Shown here piece by piece: positions 1 to 8,618 of a DNA stretch of 48,516 nucleotides. Within the stretch, counting starts at the first letter, position 1, and the number at the start of each line of letters is the position of its first letter. Origin of the DNA: JAVBME01 sp031552765 (GTDB lineage Bacteria; Bacillota; Negativicutes; Acidaminococcales; JAISLQ01). Where the stretch lies: NCBI GenBank assembly GCA_031552765.1, contig JAVBME010000017.1, forward strand, positions 1-48,516. Reading direction: 5' to 3'. Below the pieces are notes generated by a model, which ran no database searches, was not told the origin of the DNA, and was given only the letters and a program-made list of their open reading frames with translations. A program made the translations under genes and the position numbers.

Positions 1-90
1 CATTCTGCTTTAAATGGCCTTACGCCGGCTCAGGTTGCCGGGTTAAAGCTGACTAAAAAACAAAAACGGGAGTATTTGCTTGTGGTTTGA
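1..90 (+). mobile_element. C-terminal end of a DDE-type transposase/integrase (cut by window edge)
   Basis: Frame 1 is open from the first base and ends in TGA at 88-90, giving 29 residues. The segment HSALNGLTPAQVAGL resembles the 'RPHxALNGxTPAExAG' end seen in many DDE transposases and integrases (IS3, IS6 and IS481 type relatives). Only the tail is visible, so neither the family nor whether the copy is intact can be decided. No terminal repeat is obvious in the next 100 bases. The match is from memory of the motif. Confidence 0.55.
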
Positions 91-166
91 CGGAATCCTA
101 TGGGTTTTTGTTCTATTTTTTCATGTTTACTTTACAGTGCCTGCTGGTGTATGTATGGTAATGTTA

Positions 167-175
167 TGGTATAAT
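167..175 (+). promoter_or_regulatory. Extended -10 promoter for the CoA-binding protein gene
   Basis: TGGTATAAT is a TGn-TATAAT extended -10 element. There is no convincing -35 hexamer 16-18 bp upstream, as is usual for extended -10 promoters. It lies about 65 bp before the ATG at 241. The same TGG-TATAAT form recurs at 45077 (plus strand) and at 21961-21953 (minus strand). Confidence 0.5.
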
Positions 176-240
176 CTATTCGACGAACTCAAAAAGAAAG
201 TTGTTGCAACCGACAAAACAAAATGGAGGAGGATGTTTTT

Positions 241-639
241 ATGTACGAAGATATCCTGGCAAAAAAGAATTGGGCTGTGGCTGGCGCTTCGGAAGACTCG
301 CTTAAGTTTGGTCACAAGATATATAAAAAACTAAAAGAAAAGGGTTATAATGCATATCCTTTAAACCCCGGAGTGCAAGAAGTGCTGGGCGATAAATGCT
401 ATGCCAAGCTGGCGGATATTCCGGTAAAGCCGGATGTCGTCAATGTCGTTGTGCCTCCTAAGGCGGCTATTGAAGTGGCAAAACAAGCGGCAGAGGCAGG
501 TATCGAATACATCTGGTTTCAACCCGGGGCCAACAAGCCGGAAGTCGTGGAAGAAGCTAAAAAACTGGGTCTTAAGGTAATAGCGGACGCTTGCGTGCTT
601 GTGGAACTGAGAAAGCCGATGTTCTGCAAAATGCAGTAG
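241..639 (+). CDS. CoA-binding domain protein (YccU-like)
   Basis: This 132-residue protein is a single Rossmann-type CoA_binding domain (CoA_binding_2 family). The N-terminal region has WAVAGASEDSLKFGHKIYK, the nucleotide-binding loop, and YNAYPLNPG follows the second strand. Later VPPKAAIEVAKQAAEAGI and IWFQPGA match the succinyl-CoA-synthetase-like fold, and DACVLVE is near the C-terminus. I chose ATG 241 because GGAGGAGG at 226-233 is a strong ribosome-binding site for it; the in-frame ATG at 223 would place that site inside the gene. Members bind CoA, but their cellular role is not settled. It appears to be transcribed from the extended -10 at 167-175. Confidence 0.85.
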   Translation: MYEDILAKKNWAVAGASEDSLKFGHKIYKKLKEKGYNAYPLNPGVQEVLGDKCYAKLADIPVKPDVVNVVVPPKAAIEVAKQAAEAGIEYIWFQPGANKPEVVEEAKKLGLKVIADACVLVELRKPMFCKMQ

Positions 640-716
640 CTAACTTATATTCGTATTATAGCATGCCGCAGCATGCTTTGTCCGCGGTAATTTGACTGAA
701 GGAGATCATAAAATAA

Positions 717-1196
717 ATGTCCGAAGCAGAAAAAGAAGCATTAGACAGAGTAGAAAAAGCGCTAGCCCAGTATGGAAACCTTAAGGCTGTGATTTTTGAC
801 GCCGATACCAGCACATCCGAACTGGCCGCGCAAGCTGTAGGAGTAACAGTGGGGCAAATAGCTAAAACGCTGTGTTTCCTGGGCGACGGACAGCCATTTT
901 TAGTGGTAACTGTCGGCGATCGAAAAATAGATACCAAAAAACTAGGCAAACAAGTGGGAGCTAAAAAAGTACGTTTTGCCGACGCGCAAACTGCGTATGA
1001 AGCGACGGGTTTTCCGCCGGGCGGAGTATGCCCGTTTGCTTTAAAGAGTGCGGTGCCGGTTTATTTGGACGATAGCCTGTTTGAGTACGATATTGTTTAT
1101 TCGGCGGCCGGTACGGCCAACTCGGCGTTGCCTATAGCTCCGGCGCGTTTACAGGAAATAACCGGCGCCCGGCTTGTTGATGCCAGTATTGCATAA
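717..1196 (+). CDS. YbaK/EbsC-family aminoacyl-tRNA deacylase
   Basis: The 159 residues form one YbaK/ProRS-associated domain. Family members hydrolyse mischarged tRNA, such as Cys-tRNA(Pro) or Ala-tRNA(Pro), in trans. Visible features are GVTVGQIAKTLCFL, the conserved VTVGDRKIDTKKL block with the lysine-rich helix, and GFPPGGVCPFAL, the glycine/proline-rich loop shaping the substrate pocket. It starts at ATG 717 behind a GGAG site at about 701. The length is normal for a stand-alone editing domain. It is not possible to tell YbaK (Cys-tRNA) from other subfamilies by eye. A hairpin at 1367-1402 separates it from the mraZ operon. Confidence 0.85.
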   Translation: MSEAEKEALDRVEKALAQYGNLKAVIFDADTSTSELAAQAVGVTVGQIAKTLCFLGDGQPFLVVTVGDRKIDTKKLGKQVGAKKVRFADAQTAYEATGFPPGGVCPFALKSAVPVYLDDSLFEYDIVYSAAGTANSALPIAPARLQEITGARLVDASIA

Positions 1197-1366
1197 ATAG
1201 TGTATTTTTACCTAGGACTATAGGCTTATTTTTGTTTTTGCATATTTTGTTTGAAATAGCTGGAGTGTAGCGGTTTTTCATATATATATGCATGTCGTTT
1301 GTGGTAAGCACAATATATTGTGTTTGAGCAGCGAAAAAACGTGTAAATGCACAACTGCACTGACTT

Positions 1367-1402
1367 AAAGAATTCATGCCAAAGAGCAGGAATTCTTTTT
1401 TT
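1367..1402 (+). terminator. Rho-independent terminator before mraZ
   Basis: AAAGAATTC (1367-1375) pairs with GAATTCTTT (1390-1398) across a 14-base loop, and T residues run to 1402. The stem is AT-rich, so it is weaker than a typical terminator. It sits just upstream of the MraZ boxes and would insulate the division cluster from the YbaK gene. The rest of the 1197-1484 spacer shows AT-rich sequence with no other clear element. Confidence 0.45.
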
Positions 1403-1420
1403 GTTGTGGAAATAATAGAG

Positions 1421-1450
1421 AAAGTGGTGTAAAGTGGTATAAAGTGGTAA
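1421..1450 (+). promoter_or_regulatory. MraZ-binding repeats (three 10-bp direct repeats)
   Basis: AAAGTGGTGT, AAAGTGGTAT and AAAGTGGTAA follow one another without gaps. AAAGTGG repeats upstream of mraZ are the known operator of the MraZ autoregulator in several Firmicutes and mollicutes. The exact 10-bp period puts all three GTGG cores on one face of the helix. The array ends 34 bases before the mraZ start, which fits autoregulation of the whole cluster. Confidence 0.8.
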
Positions 1451-1484
1451 AAAATGAAAGTCTGAGGAAAGGAAGTGGCAGGCC

Positions 1485-1916
1485 ATGTTCATGGGCGAAT
1501 ACCAGCATAATATAGACGCCAAAGGCCGTGTCATCTTTCCGGTGAAGTTTCGCGAGCAACTGGGACAGACTTTTGTTGCCACTAAAGGCCTGGATGGCTG
1601 TTTGTTCGTATATTCGGCCAGCGAGTGGCAGGCGCTCGAAGAAAAACTCAAACAACTGCCTACCGCCAGCAAAGACGCCCGGGCCTATGTGAGGTTTTTT
1701 TTCTCAGGAGCTACCGAGCTGGAATGTGATAAACTGGGCCGCATACTCTTGCCGGCCACTTTACGTGAATATGCCGGGCTGTCAAAAGAGATAGCGGTTA
1801 TCGGCGTAGGCGGCCGGGTTGAGATATGGGACAGCGAGCGCTGGAAAAAATACAACGAAGAATCGGACGAAGCTGTCGCCGGTATTGCCGAGCAACTGGC
1901 CAGCCTGGGGATTTAG
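1485..1916 (+). CDS. mraZ: Transcriptional regulator MraZ
   Basis: MraZ is a 143-residue double AbrB-like (swapped-hairpin) DNA-binding protein that forms a ring and controls the division and cell-wall cluster. The N-terminus GEYQHNIDAKGRVIFPVKFR is the first signature, and the second repeat is CDKLGRILLPATLREYAGL in the second half. Start ATG 1485 is preceded by GGAAAGG-type purines. The gene is first in its cluster, three bases before rsmH, and follows three AAAGTGG repeats. Length and order are typical. Confidence 0.97.
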   Translation: MFMGEYQHNIDAKGRVIFPVKFREQLGQTFVATKGLDGCLFVYSASEWQALEEKLKQLPTASKDARAYVRFFFSGATELECDKLGRILLPATLREYAGLSKEIAVIGVGGRVEIWDSERWKKYNEESDEAVAGIAEQLASLGI

Positions 1917-1919
1917 AAA

Positions 1920-2858
1920 ATGTCTGGACAAGATTTTTCCCACAAAAGCGTTTTGCTGACAGAAACAGTAGATTTCCTTGTCACTGACAAATCAGGTATA
2001 TATGTCGACTGTACTTTAGGCGGAGCAGGTCACTCTTTGGCGATTGCCGGGCGCTTAGCACAGGACGGGTTGCTTATAGGCATAGACCAGGACGACGACG
2101 CTTTGCAGGCGGCCGAAGAGCGCTTACGAGAGGCGGCTTGCCGGGTGGTTGTCGTAAAAAACAATTTTAGCCGTTTGCCGGAAATACTTGCGGAGCTCGA
2201 CATAAAGGAAGTTTCCGGGATATTGTTTGACCTTGGTGTATCTTCCTATCAATTAGACACTGCCGAACGTGGTTTTTCCTACATGCAGGACGGGTTGCTC
2301 GACATGAGGATGGACAAAGCGGGCGAACTTACCGCATACAAGGTAGTCAATAGCTACCAGGAAAAAAAGTTGGCTGAAATCATCTGGCAGTATGGCGAAG
2401 AACGCTGGGCCAAACGTATAGCCCAATTTATAGTAGCGGCCAGGAAAGAAAAGACGATAGAAACTACTGCGGAACTTGTCAGCATAATAAAAAAAGCCAT
2501 ACCTAAAGGCGCCCGCCAAGATGGGCCGCATCCGGCAAAACGAACTTTCCAAGCGATACGCATAGAAGTAAATGATGAATTGGGGATATTGGAAAAAACC
2601 TTTGACAGTGCGGCAAACAAGCTTTCCTCAGGTGGCCGGCTGGCGATAATAACCTTTCATTCGCTGGAAGACCGTATAGCGAAAAAGACCTTGGCTAAAT
2701 TGGGCAAAGGCTGTGATTGCCCGCCCAGTATGCCACTGTGTGTATGCGGCAAAAAACCGCTTTTAAAAGAAATCAGGTCTGTAGCGCCAAAGGAAGAAGA
2801 AATAGCGGAAAATCCACGCGCGCGTAGCGCCAGGCTACGCACCGCAATTAAGATATAA
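1920..2858 (+). CDS. rsmH: 16S rRNA (cytosine-1402-N4)-methyltransferase RsmH
   Basis: RsmH (MraW) uses S-adenosylmethionine to methylate N4 of C1402 in the decoding centre of the small ribosomal subunit. The 312 residues begin with HKSVLLTETVDFL, then DCTLGGAGHSLAIA forms the SAM-binding loop and IDQDDDAL the second SAM contact. GVSSYQLDTAERGFSYMQDG and LDMRMD are hallmark segments. The RTFQAIRIEVNDEL and ITFHSLEDRI blocks follow in the C-terminal half. It begins three bases after mraZ stops, so it is cotranscribed and probably translationally coupled. Confidence 0.97.
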   Translation: MSGQDFSHKSVLLTETVDFLVTDKSGIYVDCTLGGAGHSLAIAGRLAQDGLLIGIDQDDDALQAAEERLREAACRVVVVKNNFSRLPEILAELDIKEVSGILFDLGVSSYQLDTAERGFSYMQDGLLDMRMDKAGELTAYKVVNSYQEKKLAEIIWQYGEERWAKRIAQFIVAARKEKTIETTAELVSIIKKAIPKGARQDGPHPAKRTFQAIRIEVNDELGILEKTFDSAANKLSSGGRLAIITFHSLEDRIAKKTLAKLGKGCDCPPSMPLCVCGKKPLLKEIRSVAPKEEEIAENPRARSARLRTAIKI

Positions 2859-2872
2859 GCCGGGAGGGCGTC

Positions 2873-3301
2873 ATGTTAGCAAGAAAAATAAATTATTATG
2901 AAGAACACGAATATACTGGATATGAAAAAATAGATGCGCAAGAGCAAATCAGGCCATACACCCGTCCGGTCTGTAATACTTCCCTGCGCCGCCAAGTAGC
3001 GACCCTGGTTCTTGTGGTGCTCTCTTTCGCGTTCCTGATGGTCATGCGCAGTGACGTTTATATACAAAAAAGTTATGAACTGGGCGCTCTGCAAAGAGAA
3101 GAAGCGGTAGTCGTAAAAAACAACGAACACTTGCAGGTGCGTATGGCGGCCCTCAAAGCGCCGGAACGCATAACTACGCTGGCGCGTGGCCTGGGCATGG
3201 TCAACGCCGATAAAAATATGTACGTGAGCGCTGCTGCCGGTAAGACTGCCCCTGTGGCTCCTGACGTGGACAAAACCCGCACCGCTATGAAAAAAGATTG
3301 A
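2873..3301 (+). CDS. ftsL: Cell division protein FtsL (septum formation initiator family)
   Basis: The 142-residue protein has a basic cytoplasmic N-terminus, one transmembrane helix at about residues 42-60 (VATLVLVVLSFAFLMVM), then a heptad-like coiled coil (YELGALQREEAVVVKNNEHL). The RITTLARGLGM segment is typical of FtsL/DivIC. FtsL forms a trimer with FtsQ and the FtsB/DivIC partner and helps activate the septal synthase. Sequence conservation is low in this family; the call rests on topology and position between rsmH and murE. In most relatives ftsI follows, but here it is absent. Confidence 0.85.
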   Translation: MLARKINYYEEHEYTGYEKIDAQEQIRPYTRPVCNTSLRRQVATLVLVVLSFAFLMVMRSDVYIQKSYELGALQREEAVVVKNNEHLQVRMAALKAPERITTLARGLGMVNADKNMYVSAAAGKTAPVAPDVDKTRTAMKKD

Positions 3302-3332
3302 TGGGTAAAGAATATATAAATTTTCCAACCTG

Positions 3333-3341
3333 TGCTACAAT
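3333..3341 (+). promoter_or_regulatory. Possible extended -10 promoter upstream of murE
   Basis: TGCTACAAT matches TGn followed by a 5/6 -10 hexamer (TACAAT). No good -35 lies upstream. It is in the 118-base gap between ftsL and murE, where some clusters place an internal promoter. The call is tentative. Confidence 0.3.
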
Positions 3342-3374
3342 CTATATATGGTCTGTTCGTTATAAGGATTGATG

Positions 3375-3396
3375 GCAGCCTGATAAGGCTGCTTTT
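3375..3396 (+). terminator. Hairpin with short T-run between ftsL and murE
   Basis: GCAGCC pairs with GGCTGC around TGATAA, followed by four T residues. It may be a partial terminator or attenuator inside the cluster, just upstream of the murE ribosome-binding site. The T-run is short, so termination would be incomplete at best. Confidence 0.4.
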
Positions 3397-3419
3397 ACTT
3401 TACAGCAGGAGGGGTTGGC

Positions 3420-4886
3420 GTGGCTAAAACCTTAAAAGAACTTTTGGCGGTACTAGACAGTTATCATCTAAACGGTGACAGCAGTATTGTTATTGAAGGG
3501 GTAAGCGACGATTCGCGGCAAATAAAAAAAGGCTATCTATTTATTTGCCACGCCGGTGTAAAAAGCGATGGTTATGCTTACATCAACGACGCTTTAACTA
3601 AGGGCGCTGTGGCAGTGCTTTCCGACAGAGACGCCGGCGGACTGCCGGTGACGGTGGTAACAGTTCCGGACAGCAACATCGCCATGCAAAAACTGGCGCC
3701 GCATTTTTTCGACTACCCGGCTGATAAAATGACCATGGTCGGAGTTACCGGCACCAACGGCAAGACTACCGTGACCCATATGCTCAGGGATATTTTTGCC
3801 GCCGCCGGACATAAAACAGGCGTGATCGGCACCATACACGCTTTGAGCGGTGACAGGGAACTGCCGGTGCGCAATACCACTCCTGACGTTATGGAACTGC
3901 AAACACTGCTTGCCGAGATGCATGAAGATGGAGTAAAATATATATTTATGGAAGTGTCTTCACATGCTTTGGCTTTAAACCGTATTGCCGGCTGTGAATT
4001 CGATATTGCCGTATTGACCAATGTAACTCTAGACCACCTGGATTTTCATAAAACATTCGAAGAATACGTCGCGGCCAAAACTCTTCTTTTTCGTGGGCTA
4101 AAAAAAGATAAGGCCCGGGCGGTCATAAATGCCGACGATAAAAGCTCGGCCGGCATCATAGTGGTAACGGGCGCCCCAGTCACGCGGTACGGCCAAAGTA
4201 AAGATAATGATGTGTTTCCTTTGAAACTGGATTTGCACGCTAAAGGTATGGAACTTGTGTTAGCGACGCCCAAAGGCGAAGTGGGACTGTCTGTAGCTAC
4301 TACCGGGCATTTCAATGTTTACAATGTGATGGCTGCTGTTGGCGCAGCTGTGGCGGCCGGTATCAGCCTTGACGCTATCCGCGCCGGGTTTTCGGCTTTC
4401 CGTGGCGTAGCCGGGCGGTTTGAACTGGTGGAAAACGGCCAGCCTTTCACTGTGATAGTAGATTACGCCCATACGCCGGATGGACTGGAAAATGTCCTTT
4501 TGAGCGCACGTCAAATTGCTTCCAAACGGCTAATTTGTGTTTTCGGCTGCGGCGGGGACCGTGACCGCGGCAAACGTCCCCTTATGGGAGAGATAGCTGC
4601 GCGCCTGTCCGACTATGTTTTTGTAACATCAGACAATCCACGTAGCGAAGTGCCGGAAGTTATTATTGAAGACATTAAAACAGGCATCGGTGTGAGAGCT
4701 AACTATAGCGCTATCACCGACCGCAGGGAAGCTATAGGTGAAGCGCTGGCCATGGCGGGAGAAGGCGACGTAGTGGTAATAGCAGGCAAGGGGCATGAAA
4801 CTTACCAGATATTGAAAGACAAGACGATAGATTTTGACGACCGGCAGGTCGCGCGGGAATTCTTGAAGGGAAAATGGCAGGCATGA
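3420..4886 (+). CDS. murE: UDP-MurNAc-tripeptide synthetase, meso-DAP type (MurE)
   Basis: MurE is a cytoplasmic ligase adding the third amino acid to UDP-MurNAc-L-Ala-D-Glu. The ATP loop GTNGKTT is at residues 111-117. ADP contact and lysine regions follow (EVSSHALALNRIAG, LDHLDFHKTFEEYVAAK), and the C-terminal domain has VDYAHTPDGLENVL. DNPR at 405-408 is the motif of meso-diaminopimelate-adding enzymes, so the peptidoglycan is predicted to be DAP-type. The start is GTG 3420 behind AGGAGGGG. Length, 488 residues, is normal. Its stop overlaps the murF start. Confidence 0.97.
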   Translation: MAKTLKELLAVLDSYHLNGDSSIVIEGVSDDSRQIKKGYLFICHAGVKSDGYAYINDALTKGAVAVLSDRDAGGLPVTVVTVPDSNIAMQKLAPHFFDYPADKMTMVGVTGTNGKTTVTHMLRDIFAAAGHKTGVIGTIHALSGDRELPVRNTTPDVMELQTLLAEMHEDGVKYIFMEVSSHALALNRIAGCEFDIAVLTNVTLDHLDFHKTFEEYVAAKTLLFRGLKKDKARAVINADDKSSAGIIVVTGAPVTRYGQSKDNDVFPLKLDLHAKGMELVLATPKGEVGLSVATTGHFNVYNVMAAVGAAVAAGISLDAIRAGFSAFRGVAGRFELVENGQPFTVIVDYAHTPDGLENVLLSARQIASKRLICVFGCGGDRDRGKRPLMGEIAARLSDYVFVTSDNPRSEVPEVIIEDIKTGIGVRANYSAITDRREAIGEALAMAGEGDVVVIAGKGHETYQILKDKTIDFDDRQVAREFLKGKWQA

Positions 4887-6271
4887 TGAAGGTCAGTGAG
4901 ATTTGTCAGTACACAGGCGGCAGCGCTATACAGCCGTACGACGACTTTGAGGTGGCGGGCGTATCGACGGACAGCCGCACGATCAAGCCGGGCGAGGTTT
5001 TTATTGCCTTGGACGGAGAGAGCTTTGACGGGCATAGTTTTTGCCAAAGCGCGGTGAATAACGGCGCGAAAGTTTTGGTCGTCACGCGTTTGCCACAGCT
5101 GTTGCCTGGCGATGATGTAGTTATCATCATGGTAAAGAACACTTTAAAGGCTTACCAGGATATAGCCGCATGCTACCGGAGCAAATTTGACCTTCCGGTA
5201 ATTGCGGTCACCGGCTCGACCGGCAAGACGTCGACTAAAGATATCATTGCCGCCGCACTGGCTACGGGCAAAAATGTGCTCAAAAGCCAAGGCAACTATA
5301 ATAATGAAATAGGTTTGCCGCTCACTCTTTTACAGCTGACGCATAAACACGAACTGGTGATAGTGGAAATGGCGATGCGCGGGCCGGGGCAGATAAGGGA
5401 ACTGGCGCAAATAGCGAGGCCGGATATAGCGGTTGTGACAAATGTCGGGCAGACGCACATAGAGCTTTTGGGTTCGCAGGAAAATATAGCGGCCGCTAAA
5501 CAGGAACTGGTGGAAGAACTGCCGGTTGGCGGCACGGCTATTTTGAATTTTGACAATGAATATGTAAGAGCCATGGCCGACGCTACCAAAGCGAAAAAGA
5601 TATTTTACGGTTTTGACCCTAAAGCGGATATCCGGGCGGAAAACATCCGGCGGGAAAAACTGTGTACGGTATTTCACTGTGTAAATAAAATCACTGATGA
5701 AGAATATGATGTAAGCCTGCCGCTGTTAGGCGAGCACAATGTTTATAATACTCTGGCCGCTATTGCTGTATGTACAGCTTTGAAGATAGACCGGGAAAAA
5801 ATGCTGTCCGGCATTTCTACCGTGGTACTTAGTGGTATGCGCCAGGAAATCAGCGAAACTTGTGGTATGCTATTTGTCAATGACGCTTATAATGCCAGCC
5901 CTACTTCCATGCAGGCGGCTATAAGGACGCTGCACAGCATGCCGGGAAAGCGTAAAGTAGCTGTGCTGGGCGACATGCTGGAACTGGGGGAAATAGCCGA
6001 AGCTGCGCACCGCCAGGTGGGTATGGAGATAGTCAAACAGAGGATCGACCTGGTAGTGACTGTCGGCAATAAATCGCATTTTATTTCCAGCACGGCCTCC
6101 GAGTACGGAGTGCGGTCATGGCATTTTCAAAATCACGCCTCAGCAGCCCAAGCGCTTTCAACTTTGCTGAATATAGGCGATACAGTGTTGTTTAAAGGTT
6201 CGCGCGGCATGCATATGGAAGAACTGCTGGCCGTTTTAAAAGAAAAACTAGCAGGCAAGAATAATGATTAA
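4883..6271 (+). CDS. murF: UDP-MurNAc-tripeptide:D-Ala-D-Ala ligase (MurF)
   Basis: MurF completes the pentapeptide precursor by attaching D-Ala-D-Ala in an ATP-dependent step. VTGSTGKTSTKD is the ATP loop near residue 110, and VTNVGQTHIELLGS and NDAYNASPTSMQAAI are conserved central- and C-domain segments. The C-terminus has FKGSRGMHME. I place the start at ATG 4883, which overlaps the murE stop as ATGA and gives MMKVSEICQYTGG; an in-frame ATG at 4874 is an alternative that adds three residues. Translation is likely coupled to murE. Confidence 0.95.
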   Translation: MMKVSEICQYTGGSAIQPYDDFEVAGVSTDSRTIKPGEVFIALDGESFDGHSFCQSAVNNGAKVLVVTRLPQLLPGDDVVIIMVKNTLKAYQDIAACYRSKFDLPVIAVTGSTGKTSTKDIIAAALATGKNVLKSQGNYNNEIGLPLTLLQLTHKHELVIVEMAMRGPGQIRELAQIARPDIAVVTNVGQTHIELLGSQENIAAAKQELVEELPVGGTAILNFDNEYVRAMADATKAKKIFYGFDPKADIRAENIRREKLCTVFHCVNKITDEEYDVSLPLLGEHNVYNTLAAIAVCTALKIDREKMLSGISTVVLSGMRQEISETCGMLFVNDAYNASPTSMQAAIRTLHSMPGKRKVAVLGDMLELGEIAEAAHRQVGMEIVKQRIDLVVTVGNKSHFISSTASEYGVRSWHFQNHASAAQALSTLLNIGDTVLFKGSRGMHMEELLAVLKEKLAGKNND

Positions 6272-6298
6272 CACTATCAAAGGTAGGACTGTTACCTG

Positions 6299-7252
6299 AT
6301 GGAATTCTCTTTATTGCTGGCGGGCTTTGTCGCTTTTGTTCTTACCGCGATCGGCGGCGTTATCATAATACCGTTTTTGCGCCGTTTGAAATTCGGGCAG
6401 AGCATCAGGGACTGCGGGCCGGAGGCACACCTTAAAAAAGCCGGTACCCCTACTATGGGCGGGCTTGTGATGATACCGGCCGTTTTAGCCGTTTCGCTCC
6501 TGTTTGCGGAAAAAAACAGCGCCTTATGGCTGGCGGTTTTTCTCTTTGTGGGCCATGCCGCTATCGGTTTTGCCGATGACTACATCAAAATCGTATTAAA
6601 ACGCAACCTGGGTCTTACTGCCAGGCAAAAACTCTTCCTGCAAACATTGGTGGCGGCTGTTTTTATATTATTCAACAAAGGCGCGGCTACTTCTATCTGG
6701 TTGCCGCTGGCCGGCGCCCAGTTGGATTTGGGCCATTTATATTATCTTCTGGTCTTTTTGCTGCTCTTAGGCACGACTAACGCTGTAAACCTGACCGACG
6801 GGCTTGACGGCCTGGCGGCCGGGGCTACGATCCCAGTACTTTTGGCCTATGCAGTCATTGCCGGTAATACTTCATTGGCGGTTTTTTCCCTGGCAACGGC
6901 CGGAGCGTGCGCCGGATTTTTACTCTTTAACCGTTATCCGGCTAAAGTATTTATGGGCGACACAGGCTCTTTGGCTTTAGGCGGAGCAGTAGCCGCGTTG
7001 GCGCTTTTGACCGGTACGGAACTTCTGCTGGTCGTTATCGGCGGTTTATATGTGGTAGAAGCTTTGTCGGTCATCATCCAGGTGATTTCTTTTAAAACCC
7101 GAGGAAAAAGGATTTTTCGCATGAGCCCGCTGCACCATCATTTTGAACTGGGCGGCTGGCGGGAGCAAAAAGTCGCGCTGGCATTTTGCCTTGCCAGCTC
7201 TGCTTGTTCCATACTGGGACTGGCTATATATCTTTTGGGAGTGCAAAAATGA
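6299..7252 (+). CDS. mraY: Phospho-MurNAc-pentapeptide transferase (MraY)
   Basis: MraY is an integral membrane enzyme that transfers phospho-MurNAc-pentapeptide to undecaprenyl phosphate, making lipid I. The 317 residues are strongly hydrophobic, consistent with about ten helices. Signatures are KKAGTPTMGG near residue 43, GFADDYIKI (catalytic aspartates), NLTDGLDGLAAG, FMGDTGSLALGG and SPLHHHFELGGW near the C-terminus. The start ATG 6299 lies 27 bases after murF. It overlaps murD by ATGA. Confidence 0.97.
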   Translation: MEFSLLLAGFVAFVLTAIGGVIIIPFLRRLKFGQSIRDCGPEAHLKKAGTPTMGGLVMIPAVLAVSLLFAEKNSALWLAVFLFVGHAAIGFADDYIKIVLKRNLGLTARQKLFLQTLVAAVFILFNKGAATSIWLPLAGAQLDLGHLYYLLVFLLLLGTTNAVNLTDGLDGLAAGATIPVLLAYAVIAGNTSLAVFSLATAGACAGFLLFNRYPAKVFMGDTGSLALGGAVAALALLTGTELLLVVIGGLYVVEALSVIIQVISFKTRGKRIFRMSPLHHHFELGGWREQKVALAFCLASSACSILGLAIYLLGVQK

Positions 7253-8607
7253 TATTCAAAGGTAAAAAAGTATTGGTTTTTGGCGCCGGGATAAGCGGGG
7301 TCGGAGCGGCCAGCGTATTAGCGGATGAAGGCGCACAGGTAGTACTTTACGACGAAAAAGCTTTTTCGCTTAATGAAGAAAATAAAAATATGCTGGGAAA
7401 AAAGGCCATCACGCTGAAAACCGGTGCTTTGACAGACAGAGAAATAAAAGCACTGGATTTTTTGGTTTTGTCGCCCGGCGTATCTATATATAACGATATT
7501 GTTCAAAAAGCCAGGCAAGAAAATATCTCCGTTATCGGCGAGGTAGAGCTGGCGGCTAGGATATGCCAAGGACGTATAATCGCCATAACAGGTACTAATG
7601 GCAAAACGACGACTACGGCTTTGCTGGGCGCAATGATCGCCCGGCTGCCGGTAAAAAGCGCTATAGGCGGCAATATCGGCCAATCCCTGTCTTTAGCGGC
7701 TCAAACACTGGAAGGGCCGGACGATTATCTGGTCGCGGAAATATCCAGCTTCCAACTGGAAAGTGTCGACACTTTCCGCCCGCATATAGCTGCGATATTG
7801 AACATTACTCCCGACCACCTCGATCGCCACCGGTCATTTGCCGAATATAAAATGCGCAAAGAGGCGATATTTGCCCGCCAGGACAAACGTGATTACCTGT
7901 TATTGAATTTTGATGATCCGGCATCGCAAGATGTTGCGCACAAAGCAAAGGCGCAGACAGCCTTTTTCAGTGGTAAAAACGAGCTTGTGCAAGGCGCTTT
8001 CCTGCGTGACGAAATTCTTACTATTTGTTGGCAGGGAGCAGAAATCAAACTCTGCCCGGTGGCAGCCATGAAAATATTTGGCAGGCATAATGTGGAAAAC
8101 GCCTTGGCGGCTTCTATGTGCGCCTTTTTAGCCGGAGTCGCGGCCGCGGACATAAAAAGTGTACTGGAAAACTTTGAAGGCGTGGAACACCGCATAGAAT
8201 ATGTCGCTACAGTTGACGGGGTGGCTTATTATAACGATTCTAAAGCAACCAACCCCGAGTCGGCTATAAAGGCCCTTGAAGCTTTCGCCGGCGGCGTCGT
8301 GCTCATTGCCGGCGGTTATGATAAAATGAGCGATTTGGCGGAATTTATGTCTGTGGTCAAAGAAAAGGCCGACTGCTCTATCTTCCTCGGCGCCGCACGG
8401 GAACGTTTCGTACAGGAGGCGCAAAAAGCGGGGGTCAAAAACATCATCAGGGCGGAGTCTTTTGAAGAAGCAGTAGAAAAAGCGCGCCTTTTTGCTAAAA
8501 AGCCGCAGGCAGTACTTTTGTCGCCGGCCTGCTCTTCTTATGACATGTTCAATAATTTTGAAGAACGCGGCAGATATTTCAAGCAACTGGTAAAGGATTT
8601 TTCATAG
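7249..8607 (+). CDS. murD: UDP-MurNAc-L-alanine:D-glutamate ligase (MurD)
   Basis: MurD adds D-glutamate to UDP-MurNAc-L-Ala. The N-terminal Rossmann-like domain starts KVLVFGAGISGVGAASVLA. ITGTNGKTTTTALLG is the ATP loop, AEISSFQLESV and LNITPDHLDRH are in the central domain, and YYNDSKATNPESAIKAL and LSPACSSYDMFNNFEERG in the C-terminal domain. I chose ATG 7249 since it overlaps the mraY stop as ATGA and gives a normal 452-residue protein. The upstream in-frame ATG at 7186 would sit deep in mraY. ftsW, which often follows murD, is missing here. Confidence 0.96.
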   Translation: MIFKGKKVLVFGAGISGVGAASVLADEGAQVVLYDEKAFSLNEENKNMLGKKAITLKTGALTDREIKALDFLVLSPGVSIYNDIVQKARQENISVIGEVELAARICQGRIIAITGTNGKTTTTALLGAMIARLPVKSAIGGNIGQSLSLAAQTLEGPDDYLVAEISSFQLESVDTFRPHIAAILNITPDHLDRHRSFAEYKMRKEAIFARQDKRDYLLLNFDDPASQDVAHKAKAQTAFFSGKNELVQGAFLRDEILTICWQGAEIKLCPVAAMKIFGRHNVENALAASMCAFLAGVAAADIKSVLENFEGVEHRIEYVATVDGVAYYNDSKATNPESAIKALEAFAGGVVLIAGGYDKMSDLAEFMSVVKEKADCSIFLGAARERFVQEAQKAGVKNIIRAESFEEAVEKARLFAKKPQAVLLSPACSSYDMFNNFEERGRYFKQLVKDFS

Positions 8608-8618
8608 CGGAGGACTGC

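Noticed and set aside
80..334. 84-residue reading frame overlapping the CoA-binding gene
   Set aside because: It crosses the extended -10 promoter and the ribosome-binding site of the real gene, has no ribosome-binding site of its own, and resembles no family.
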